From the NCBI GenBank assembly GCA_964596675.1, contig CAZQUZ010000012.1:1-23413 (forward strand): 23,413 nucleotides of DNA, given 5' to 3'. The DNA comes from JAGOMW01 sp964596675 (GTDB lineage Bacteria > Patescibacteriota > Gracilibacteria > BD1-5 > UBA2023). Position numbers and translations under genes: made by a program. Below are positions 17,559 to 23,413 of the stretch, one piece after another. Below the pieces are notes generated by a model. The model made no database searches. It was not told the origin of the DNA and saw only the letters and a list, made by a program, of their open reading frames with translations. How positions within the stretch are numbered: the first letter of the stretch is position 1; each line of letters opens with the position of its first letter.

Positions 17559-18923
17559 TTATTTTCTCACGATAACTTTCTGATTCAAAAAAGTACGTAT
17601 GCCATCGAGACCGAGCTCTTTCCCATATCAGGAGTCTTTTATCCCGCCATATGGTAATCATGGATAGCTCGTGACGATACCTCATAGGGTGACATTCGCG
17701 CATGCTACACGTTCGGCTATATAAGACTGCTCTTCCGTCGTGCCTCATAAGATAGAGCATCCCAGTCCATATCGACTCATATTCGCGAGCTCGATAGCAT
17801 GATCGATATCTCGTGCTCGTATGAGTGGTGCTACTGGACCAAAAATCTCTTCATCGAATACACTCATGCCAGGTATCACTTCCGTGAGTACAGTAGGCTC
17901 ATAGTAGTATCACTCCCCTGCTATTTTTTTTCCACCAGTGAAGAGGCGCGCTCATGCAGCTATGCTTGACTCTACATGTGCGTGTATCTCTTCGAGAAGA
18001 TCGAGCCGTGCGAGCGGTCAGATCTCAGTATCTCTATCGAGTGGATTTCAGAGTCGGAGTGAGGATATTTTCTCAGTAAATGTCTGGGAAAAATCATCAT
18101 AATATTCATCGAGTATGATGATACGTTTCGATGAGTTACATTTTTGTCAGTTATTGGCCATGCGGCCTAGTATGGCTTGTCATACTATTTTTTCTCTATC
18201 TGTATATGAGAGTATGATAAGCGGATCGCTCCCACCGAGTTCGAGTACGGATGGTTTTAGGTATTTTCCTGCGAGTCCTCATATCGTGCGTCATGCCTTA
18301 TCTCCACCAGTGATAGTGACACCGATGATATGAGGATGACTGATAATATCCTCGGAGTATGATCAGGGTATCGATAGGTGTGTGTAGACTCATGTTGGAA
18401 ACCCAGCCTCGAGGAACATAGTCTCGAGTTTTCTCGCCATTTGGGGTACATTCGATGCATGCTTTACGAGCATGACATTTCCTGCTATGATATTTGGTAT
18501 GGTAGATCGGATAACTTGATTGATTGGGAAATTCCATGGTGCTACCATATACACTGCACCCATAGGTTCATATCGTATTTGTCAGCGTATATCATCTTTC
18601 TCGAAAGATTCAGGAGCGATCATTCTTTCAGCATTTTGTATAAAATAAGCAATATTTGCTATAGACTTCGATACATCACCGAGAGCTTCCCGTATAGGCA
18701 TACCCATCTCTATTGCATCGATACGAGCGAGAGTTTCTTTTTCTCGTTCGAAAATATCTATTAATGTTTTGAAGTATGTGCTTTTGTCAAAAAATGAAAT
18801 CTTCCTCCATTGTGTATATGCCTTATGGGCTTGCTCTATTTTAAGCATGAGTTCATCCTTTGAGATATATCTTATTTCTTCGAGGGTTTCCTCGGTAGCA
18901 GGATTTATAGAGTAGACGGACAT
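17559..18923 (-). CDS. NAD(P)-dependent aldehyde dehydrogenase, succinate-semialdehyde type, 454 aa
   Basis: ATG 18923 to TAA 17559-17561, with about 15 TGA codons read as Gly. The catalytic set is complete: N131 (P-W-N-F-P), K154 (V-K-H-A-S), general base E228 (L-E-L-G-G-S-D-P), nucleophile C262 (N-N-G-Q-K-C), and E-I-F-G-P-V (359-364). The Gly of N-G-Q-K-C and the first Gly of the C-terminal S-G-Y-G are encoded by TGA. The short N-terminus (M-S-V-Y-S-I-N-P-A-T) and 454-residue length match the YneI/Sad-like succinate-semialdehyde dehydrogenases more than longer betaine or acetaldehyde enzymes. The substrate is inferred. It oxidises an aldehyde to the acid in the cytoplasm. No pathway neighbours are present. 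A TATAAA box seven bases before the ATG suggests a leaderless mRNA. Confidence 0.93.
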
Positions 18924-18930
18924 AATTGGT

Positions 18931-18936
18931 TTTATA
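18931..18936 (-). promoter_or_regulatory. -10 box TATAAA of the aldehyde dehydrogenase gene
   Basis: TATAAA on the minus strand, seven bases before ATG 18923; near-leaderless arrangement. Confidence 0.5.
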
Positions 18937-18982
18937 ATCTCTATAGAGTATGAGGAAATTTTCTTAATATACAACTTTTCAT

Positions 18983-19013
18983 AAAAAAATCCCACACGAT
19001 GTTTTGTGTGGGA
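18983..19013 (-). terminator. Strong intrinsic terminator
   Basis: Perfect 8-bp stem TCCCACAC/GTGTGGGA, eight-base loop, then seven T on the minus strand. It lies upstream of the aldehyde dehydrogenase promoter and ends the small RNA transcript. Confidence 0.85.
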
Positions 19014-19143
19014 AGTACTACTCAGCGACTTTCTCCATAGACATATATAGTCTATAAATCAGACTACTGGAGATGTATAACTACAAGAAAATTTAGGGAG
19101 GATTTCTCGTATGTAAGATAACATTGCTAGATTACCTTACGAG
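18983..19143 (-). ncRNA. Candidate structured small RNA, about 160 nt
   Basis: A minus-strand intrinsic terminator with seven T lies at 18983-19013 with no protein gene ending in front of it. Reading upstream there are two further hairpins: TCTCCA/TGGAGA (19032-19073) enclosing TAGTCT/AGACTA (19048-19066), and a long imperfect 5' hairpin whose outer arms are CTCGT/ACGAG (19143-19106). A possible promoter, TTGACT-N16-TAATTT (19175-19148, weak -10), would start transcription at about 19141, exactly at the first hairpin. No family was recognised (not SRP, tmRNA or RNase P by eye). A short frame (M-S-M-E-K-V-A-E) ends just before the terminator but is unconvincing. Confidence 0.6.
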
Positions 19144-19328
19144 CCGTAAATTACGGATTTTGTAACATAAGTCAAATTTTTTATAAATTTGCATTTTTTT
19201 ATAAATCCCTATCATCTATGTGTAGGAAGTATATTATTTATTTTTCCTATGCAGTTCACTCATCACTCATAATACCTCATCCACTCCAGATTTTTTTGGA
19301 GTGGATTTTTATATCTTACCTCCCCCCT
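19144..19328. other. Intergenic region upstream of the symporter
   Basis: No protein gene seen. It holds the candidate small RNA promoter (19148-19175, minus), a CCGTAA/TTACGG palindrome, an imperfect AT-rich inverted repeat CAAATTT-N5-AAATTTG (19173-19191), several T runs, a CATAAT box near 19269 and a plus-strand terminator-like hairpin (19279-19310). Confidence 0.6.
19279..19310 (+). terminator. Terminator-like hairpin just upstream of the symporter start
   Basis: Perfect 10-bp stem ATCCACTCCA/TGGAGTGGAT with an eight-base T-rich loop, followed by five T on the plus strand. No plus-strand gene ends nearby, and the symporter ATG is only 18 bases later, so it may act as an attenuator or block read-through into the symporter. 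Confidence 0.7.
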
Positions 19329-20798
19329 ATGACTCTCCTCTTCTGGATAGGACTCTACCTCATCATATCTATCAGCATATGACTCTATGCATCGAGACAT
19401 GTGAAGACGGATACCGACTATATCCTCGCAGGACGCGGACTCCCACTCTATATCGTCATCGCGACTACATTCGCCACTTGGTTCGGCTCGGAGACAGTAC
19501 TCGGTACGTCATCGACATTTCTCGATGACGGGCTCCTCGGTATCCTGGCAGATCCATTCGGTGCGGGACTCTGTCTCATCCTGGTATGACTCTTCTTCGC
19601 GCGACCTCTCTATGATGCGGGAGTGAAGACGCTCGGAGACTTTTATCGTATGAAATACGGACGCACCGTAGAGCTCCTCGCATCGAGCATGATCATCGTA
19701 TCATATATCGGCTGGGTATCGGCACAGATAGTGGCACTCGGACTTATCGGAGATATCCTCACAGAGGGCTCTACTCTATCATCTCTTACGCAGATGCAGT
19801 GGTCGCTCATCGGTGGTCTCATCGTGCTCGTGTATACGTTTTTCGGAGGGATGTGGTCGGTGGCGATGACGGATTTTTTCCAGATGATCATCATCGTGGT
19901 AGGTATGGCGATAGCCGCATTTTTCGTGACGGGACTCCCGGGTGCGGATGGTATGGGGCATGTCATCTCGACTGCCTATAGTGCCGGAAAGCTCGACCTC
20001 TTGCCAGATGGATTCTCCCTGGTTGCCATTATCGGTATCATCGCGAGTGTACTCACGATGGGGTTCGGCTCGATACCACAGCAAGATGTATTCCAGCGTG
20101 TACTCTCTGCAGATAGTCGAGAGCACGCACGTACTGGTGGTATACTCGGCGGGAGTTTTTATATCGTGGTAGCATTTCTCCCGATACTCCTCTGATATGC
20201 GGCCTATATGGTCGCACCAGAGCTCATCGCTGGTACGGATGATACGCAGCGCATCCTCCCGACACTCATCCTCGAATCGACTCCACTCTTCGTGCAGGTG
20301 ATGTTCTTTGGTGCTCTCCTCTCGGCTATCATGTCGACAGCATCTGGGACACTCCTCGCACCATCAGCACTCTTCATGGAGAATATCCTCCGACCATTTC
20401 TCCCTCATATGTCAGATAAGAAAGCACTCTTCCTCACTCGTGCATCGGTAATAGGATTTTTCGCGATAATCATCAGTTTTGTCTCCTATAAATACTTCCA
20501 GGAGGAGGCTCGCATATTCGAAATGGTGGAAAATGCGTATAAAATCACACTCGCATGAGCATTCGTCCCGCTCGTCATGGCTATCATACATAAACGGGTG
20601 CATACCATATCCGCACTCCTCTCTATGATAGTCGGTATCGGTGTATGGACGACATTCGAGTTTTATCTAGGATTCACAGAAATCTATGCTATGCCTCCAC
20701 ACTTCTTCGGATTTCTGATGGCGATAGCTGGATACTATGCTGGTGATATGCTCTATACATGGGCTGGTCATGGTAAGCACGAAAAATGAGTGAAATAA
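19329..20798 (+). CDS. Sodium:solute symporter (SSS family), 489 aa
   Basis: ATG 19329 to TAA 20796-20798, with five TGA codons read as Gly, two of them in membrane helices near the N-terminus. About 13 hydrophobic helices are spread over the protein. Family signatures are the Y-I-L-A-G-R-G-L-P segment after helix 1, A-T-W-F-G-S-E-T-V-L-G-T-S in helix 2, L-G-D-F-Y-R-M-K-Y-G (the L-x-D-x-x-x-x-R-Y/F-G motif), a G-G-M-W-S-V-A-M-T-D helix-5 motif, Q-Q-D-V-F-Q-R (compare P-x-x-x-Q-R) and the helix-8 A-I-M-S-T-A-S-G-T-L-L-A sodium-site region. It imports an organic solute with Na+; the substrate (proline, pantothenate and others are known) cannot be told. It stands alone between terminator-like elements. 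Confidence 0.93.
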
Positions 20799-20816
20799 AT
20801 TTGACTTCAAATTTAT
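20795..20816. repeat. Perfect 10-bp inverted repeat overlapping a promoter
   Basis: ATAAATTTGA (20795-20804), CT, TCAAATTTAT (20807-20816). The palindrome covers the symporter stop codon and the TTGACT -35 box of the downstream small gene, so it could be an operator. A related AT-rich repeat occurs upstream of the symporter (19173-19191). Confidence 0.55.
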
Positions 20817-20828
20817 ACATTATATAAT
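20801..20828 (+). promoter_or_regulatory. Sigma70-type promoter, TTGACT-N16-TATAAT
   Basis: TTGACT 20801-20806 and TATAAT 20823-20828 with a 16-base spacer. It lies 21 bases before the ATG of the 68-aa gene, predicting a leader of about 15 bases. Confidence 0.7.
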
Positions 20829-20849
20829 AATCTGAATTTATTTTTTCTT

Positions 20850-21056
20850 ATGTCATGAGATAATCTTGGTTTTCGCCAGCATATACATATGCCGAGTTCT
20901 AATACGCCCGTGGATTTTATGAATTTGCATATGCAGGCGGGGGTTTTTGATAAAAATACTTCACTAAAGACTCCAAGTCAATGAATATTAGTATCGCAAA
21001 AACTAAAATCGAAACTCCTCTCACTTCTATCAGTCTGATCAAATAAATCAGAATAA
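20850..21056 (+). CDS. Hypothetical protein, 68 aa
   Basis: ATG 20850 to TAA 21054-21056, open only with TGA as Gly (three TGA, in S-G-D-N, S-Q-G-I-L and S-V-G-S-N). The N-terminal half is His/Met/Asn-rich (H-I-H-M-P-S-S-N, N-L-H-M-Q) and the C-terminal half is Lys/Ser/Leu-rich. Family not recognised. The promoter upstream and a start region identical over 18 bases to that of rpsB support it. The GCATAT/ATATGC palindromes inside it (20879-20893 and 20928-20935) leave open the possibility of a structured RNA instead. Confidence 0.5.
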
Positions 21057-21084
21057 ATCTAAAAAATCTCACTTAATTTTTTAA

Positions 21085-21090
21085 TATAAT
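21085..21090 (+). promoter_or_regulatory. -10 box TATAAT of a leaderless gene
   Basis: Perfect TATAAT followed by TTCTTT and then ATG 21097, again a six-base gap. Confidence 0.65.
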
Positions 21091-21096
21091 TTCTTT

Positions 21097-21285
21097 ATGC
21101 TTACAGCAAATTCTATTACTGATCCGCGTGAAATCGCTGCTGCATTTGAAGCAGATCAAAATGCGGATGATTTAGCGCTAATTCGGGGTCAAATAAATAC
21201 GCAGGTGATGACTATCGTCTCTTCCAGTGCAATAATATGACCTCTCCCCATGACTCAAATAGCTGCTGAACGAACAGCTGAATAG
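21097..21285 (+). CDS. Hypothetical protein, 62 aa
   Basis: ATG 21097 to TAG 21283-21285, with one TGA (I-I-G-P-L) read as Gly. Small, acidic and Ala/Thr/Ile-rich (D-P-R-E-I-A-A-A-F-E-A-D-Q-N-A-D-D); no signal peptide or clear membrane helix. Family not recognised. It is supported by the leaderless-type promoter immediately upstream and a terminator 53 bases downstream. Confidence 0.6.
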
Positions 21286-21337
21286 TGCTGAGAAAATAGA
21301 TATTTTCGCTTGCATTTCCTTATTTTTCACTATAATC

Positions 21338-21381
21338 ATCCCGACTCATTTTCGGAAAATGAAAATGACGTTGGGATTTTT
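21338..21381 (+). terminator. Terminator between the 62-aa gene and rpsB
   Basis: Outer stem ATCCCGAC/GTTGGGAT (8 bp with one G-U pair) encloses an inner TCATTTT/AAAATGA hairpin and is followed by five T. A TATAAT at 21331-21336 directly precedes it. Confidence 0.7.
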
Positions 21382-21496
21382 CGTATGTTATGCTCGCGCG
21401 TAATAGCAAGGATACCTCCTCCTCTGCCCTTTCGGATAGAGGCTCCGTATCTGACGAGATGTCCCGCAAGGATTATTTTTTTACTTATTTTTTCTT
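21382..21496 (+). promoter_or_regulatory. Candidate structured leader of rpsB
   Basis: 115 bases between the upstream terminator and the rpsB ATG, with no gene. It contains a GATAC/GTATC outer stem enclosing CCTCT/AGAGG (about 21410-21454) and two copies of GCAAGGAT (near 21408 and 21468), and ends in a T-rich tract that abuts the ATG. S2 leaders in other bacteria are often autoregulated by S2, so this is a plausible r-protein leader. The promoter is not obvious. Confidence 0.4.
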
Positions 21497-22276
21497 ATGT
21501 CAAACGCTACTCTCATAAAGAGCATGCTCGAAAACGCAGTCCACATCGGACACAAGCGTGAATACTGGTCTCCTAAAATGCGAGATTACATCTATGGTGT
21601 CCAGAATGGTATCCATGTATTCGATCTCTATAAAACTGAAGAGAAACTCGCAGAAGTAAAGGCTCTCCTCGAAGATCTCTCATCTCGTGGGAAGTCTATC
21701 CTCTTCGTCGGTACAAAAGTACAGACTAAAGATCTCGTAGAGGCTCTCGCGACATCGACAGGTCACTACTATGTGAACTCGAAGTGGGTACCAGGTCTCC
21801 TCACGAATTTTGCTACTATCAAAAAACGTATCGGCTACTATAACGAGCTCGAATCGACTCTCGCGAATGGTATGTTCGATGGTCTCACGAAGAAAGAAGT
21901 GTCTGTAAAGATGAAAGAACTCGAAAAACTCAAGGCTGCATACGCCGGTGTAAAAGATATGAAGCGTACTCCTGATGTGGTCGTCGTCGTCGATGGTCAC
22001 TATGAAGATCTCGCCCTCACTGAGGCTCGCACTCAGGGTGTCACGACTATTGCTCTCCTCGGTTCTACTGGTGATATCGATAAGTCTGACTACTTCGTCC
22101 CATGTAATGTGAACTCTATTAAGGCGCTCGCATTCATCCTCGGAGAGCTCAAATCATCTATCAAGGCTCGCAAGAGTGAAGATAAAAAGCCTCTCGCTGG
22201 TGCTCCAGTGAAGACTGAGAAACTCGCTCCAAAGACTCCTATGGGAACAAAAAAAGAAGAAGCAAAAAGTGAATAA
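21497..22276 (+). CDS. rpsB: 30S ribosomal protein S2, 259 aa
   Basis: ATG 21497 to TAA 22274-22276. Typical S2 features are present: A-V-H-I-G-H-K-R-E-Y-W-S-P-K-M near the N-terminus, I-L-F-V-G-T-K, Y-Y-V-N-S-K-W-V-P-G-L-L-T-N-F, V-V-V-V-D-G-H-Y-E-D-L-A-L-T-E-A, and D-Y-F-V-P-C-N-V-N-S-I-K-A, followed by a Lys/Pro/Glu-rich tail. All 18 glycines use GGN codons and none TGA, in contrast to neighbouring genes, as expected if TGA is avoided in highly expressed genes. It has no Shine-Dalgarno; a T-rich tract (TTATTTTTTCTT) precedes the ATG. It is the first gene of the rpsB-tsf cluster. Confidence 0.98.
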   Translation: MSNATLIKSMLENAVHIGHKREYWSPKMRDYIYGVQNGIHVFDLYKTEEKLAEVKALLEDLSSRGKSILFVGTKVQTKDLVEALATSTGHYYVNSKWVPGLLTNFATIKKRIGYYNELESTLANGMFDGLTKKEVSVKMKELEKLKAAYAGVKDMKRTPDVVVVVDGHYEDLALTEARTQGVTTIALLGSTGDIDKSDYFVPCNVNSIKALAFILGELKSSIKARKSEDKKPLAGAPVKTEKLAPKTPMGTKKEEAKSE

Positions 22277-22300
22277 TTTTAGTTTCTAATATTTTATAGT

Positions 22301-22651
22301 ATGGATACTCCTACTGTATCTCCTCAGGAGAAGCTCGCGAGTGCGCTCGCATCATTTTTCTTTTTTGCACCATTTCTTATGGGCAAAAAAACTCCATATG
22401 TAGTAAAATATATGAAGCAAGGGTTTTTTATCAATCTGATAGAGCTCATTTGTTCTATACTTTCCTCTATACTATGGTTTATATTCGGACTGTTTGGACT
22501 CATTAGTTTCATCATGTTCTGTGCATCTATCATGCTCGCTATCCGTGCCTATAATGGTGAGGATTATACGATAGGATGGATATATGAGAATGCTGAGAGA
22601 GTCATCCAGAATCTTGGACTTGTTTCCTTATTTACTCCTGATACAAAATAA
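22301..22651 (+). CDS. Small membrane protein between rpsB and tsf, 116 aa
   Basis: ATG 22301 to TAA 22649-22651. The protein has a short hydrophilic N-terminus, a hydrophobic segment (about 13-27), a basic loop (G-K-K-T-P-Y-V-V-K-Y-M-K-Q), two long helices (42-62 and 63-83) and a cytoplasmic tail. The order resembles DUF4870/Tic20-like membrane proteins, but I cannot confirm that. No TGA codons. It starts 24 bases after the rpsB stop and ends 22 bases before tsf, so it is probably co-transcribed. TAATAT eight bases before the ATG might be a separate -10 box. Confidence 0.85.
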   Translation: MDTPTVSPQEKLASALASFFFFAPFLMGKKTPYVVKYMKQGFFINLIELICSILSSILWFIFGLFGLISFIMFCASIMLAIRAYNGEDYTIGWIYENAERVIQNLGLVSLFTPDTK

Positions 22652-22673
22652 TATCCCCTAACTCCCCCACTCT

Positions 22674-23413
22674 ATGATAACTCCCCTCATGATAAAAGAA
22701 CTCCGTGAGCGTACTGGTGTCGGTATGTCCGACTGTAAGAATGCGCTCGTAGACTCAAATGGTGATATGGATGCTGCGATCGATATCCTCCGTAAAAAGG
22801 GTCTCGCGAAAGCAGCCAAGCGCGCTGGTAATGAGACAAGCGAGGGAAAAATCAAAATCGTCACTGAATGAAATACTGCCTATGTAGCAGTTGTCTCATG
22901 TGAGACAGATTTCGTCGCACGTAATGAAGTCTTCGATGCTATGCTCGGTCACTTTATCGATATCCGCAAATCATCTGCTACAGATGAAGAGGCAAAAGCA
23001 AAAGCTGAAGAGCTCAAGGCATCTGAGTACACACTCAAGGTCGGTGAAAATATGGAAATCCGTACTCTCACGAAGATCGAGGGTGAGGTCATCGCGAGCT
23101 ATGTCCACTCGAACTATAAGAATGGCGCACTCCTCGTAGCTAAGGCTGGTACTGATGCTGATAAGCTCAAGCAAGTCGCTATGCACGTCGTCGCTGCGAA
23201 TCCACAGGTGCTCTCTCCGAATGATATCAGTGAAGATATCGTCGCGAAAGAAAAAGAGATCCAACTCTCTATCATGAAGGAAGATCCGAAAAACGCTGGT
23301 AAGCCAGATGATATCCTCACGAAGATCATCGATGGGAAGATGACGAAGTTCCGTGAAGAGAACGCTCTCCTCACTCAGCCATTCGTCGTGAACCCTGATA
23401 TGAAAGTCGGAGC
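22674..23413 (+). CDS. tsf: Translation elongation factor Ts, 5' part (cut by window end)
   Basis: ATG 22674, open to the window end (246 residues seen). The N-terminal UBA-like domain carries I-K-E-L-R-E-R-T-G-V-G-M-S-D-C-K-N-A-L, and the core has C-E-T-D-F-V-A-R-N, the signature that contacts EF-Tu. One TGA (22869-22871) is read as Gly in V-T-E-G-N-T-A-Y. The M-H-V-V-A-A-N-P repeat-domain motif is also present. EF-Ts is the guanine nucleotide exchange factor of EF-Tu. The ATG at 22689, five codons later (M-I-K-E-L), is an alternative start. No Shine-Dalgarno sequence. Confidence 0.97.

Noticed and set aside
19028..19052. Eight-codon ORF (M-S-M-E-K-V-A-E) just before the small RNA terminator
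   Set aside because: No ribosome binding site, and it overlaps the base of a well-formed RNA hairpin; a structured RNA explains the region better.
18924..19118. N-terminal extension of the aldehyde dehydrogenase frame up to an ATG near 19118
   Set aside because: The frame is open with TGA as Gly but crosses a strong terminator with a T7 tail, and the enzyme family begins at the M-S-V-Y-S-I-N-P-A-T start at 18923.
21310..21561. 83-codon plus-strand frame over the rpsB start
   Set aside because: Overlaps the start of rpsB in another frame and crosses a terminator; composition is unlike a real protein.
1..23413. CRISPR array, insertion sequence, prophage or restriction-modification genes
   Set aside because: No spaced direct repeats, transposase, integrase, phage structural or restriction enzyme motifs were found on either strand.

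Overview
The window comes from a bacterium that reads UGA as glycine (genetic code 25). Among known bacteria this points to the candidate phyla Gracilibacteria (BD1-5) or Absconditabacteria (SR1) of the Patescibacteria/CPR. With the standard code almost every larger gene is broken at TGA. With TGA read as Gly they become full-length genes, and the TGA codons fall on glycines that are conserved in GatB, GyrB, PheT, the RelA/SpoT homologue, aldehyde dehydrogenase and EF-Ts. TAA and TAG are the only stops used. All coordinates here are for code-25 reading.

Layout. 1-780: a tRNA-Gln and two small genes on the minus strand. 896-4408: a secreted 1170-residue surface protein with about 39 TGA codons, followed by a terminator. 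4501-5124: a class I methyltransferase, convergent with a complete (p)ppGpp synthetase/hydrolase (7363-5114) and a lone pheT (9924-7459). 10044-11021: a VirB2-like pilin and a small membrane protein. 11047-12100: three small three-helix membrane proteins. 12277-14187: gyrB, convergent with a CAP-domain exported protein and a 187-residue unknown (15562-14188). 17052-15619: gatB. 17129-17556: a leader-plus-tiny-ORF locus. 18923-17559: a succinate-semialdehyde-type aldehyde dehydrogenase. 18983-19143: a probable structured small RNA. 19329-20798: a sodium:solute symporter. 20850-21285: two small unknown genes. 21497 to the end: rpsB, a small membrane protein and the start of tsf.

Two styles of gene expression are visible. 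Most genes have no Shine-Dalgarno sequence, and several have a TATAAT-like box exactly six bases before the ATG, which predicts leaderless mRNAs. A minority (the three small membrane proteins and the tiny ORFs near 17.2-17.4 kb) have TTGACA-N16-TATAAT-type promoters, untranslated leaders and AGGAG ribosome binding sites, and contain no TGA glycine codons. These look like late additions or differently regulated genes.

The most unusual items are the TGA usage gradient (absent in rpsB, very heavy in the surface protein), the leaderless/SD dichotomy, the candidate small RNA at 18983-19143, the leader and micro-ORF locus at 17129-17556, and terminator hairpins placed inside the ends of coding sequences. 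No CRISPR array, insertion sequence, prophage or restriction system was seen.
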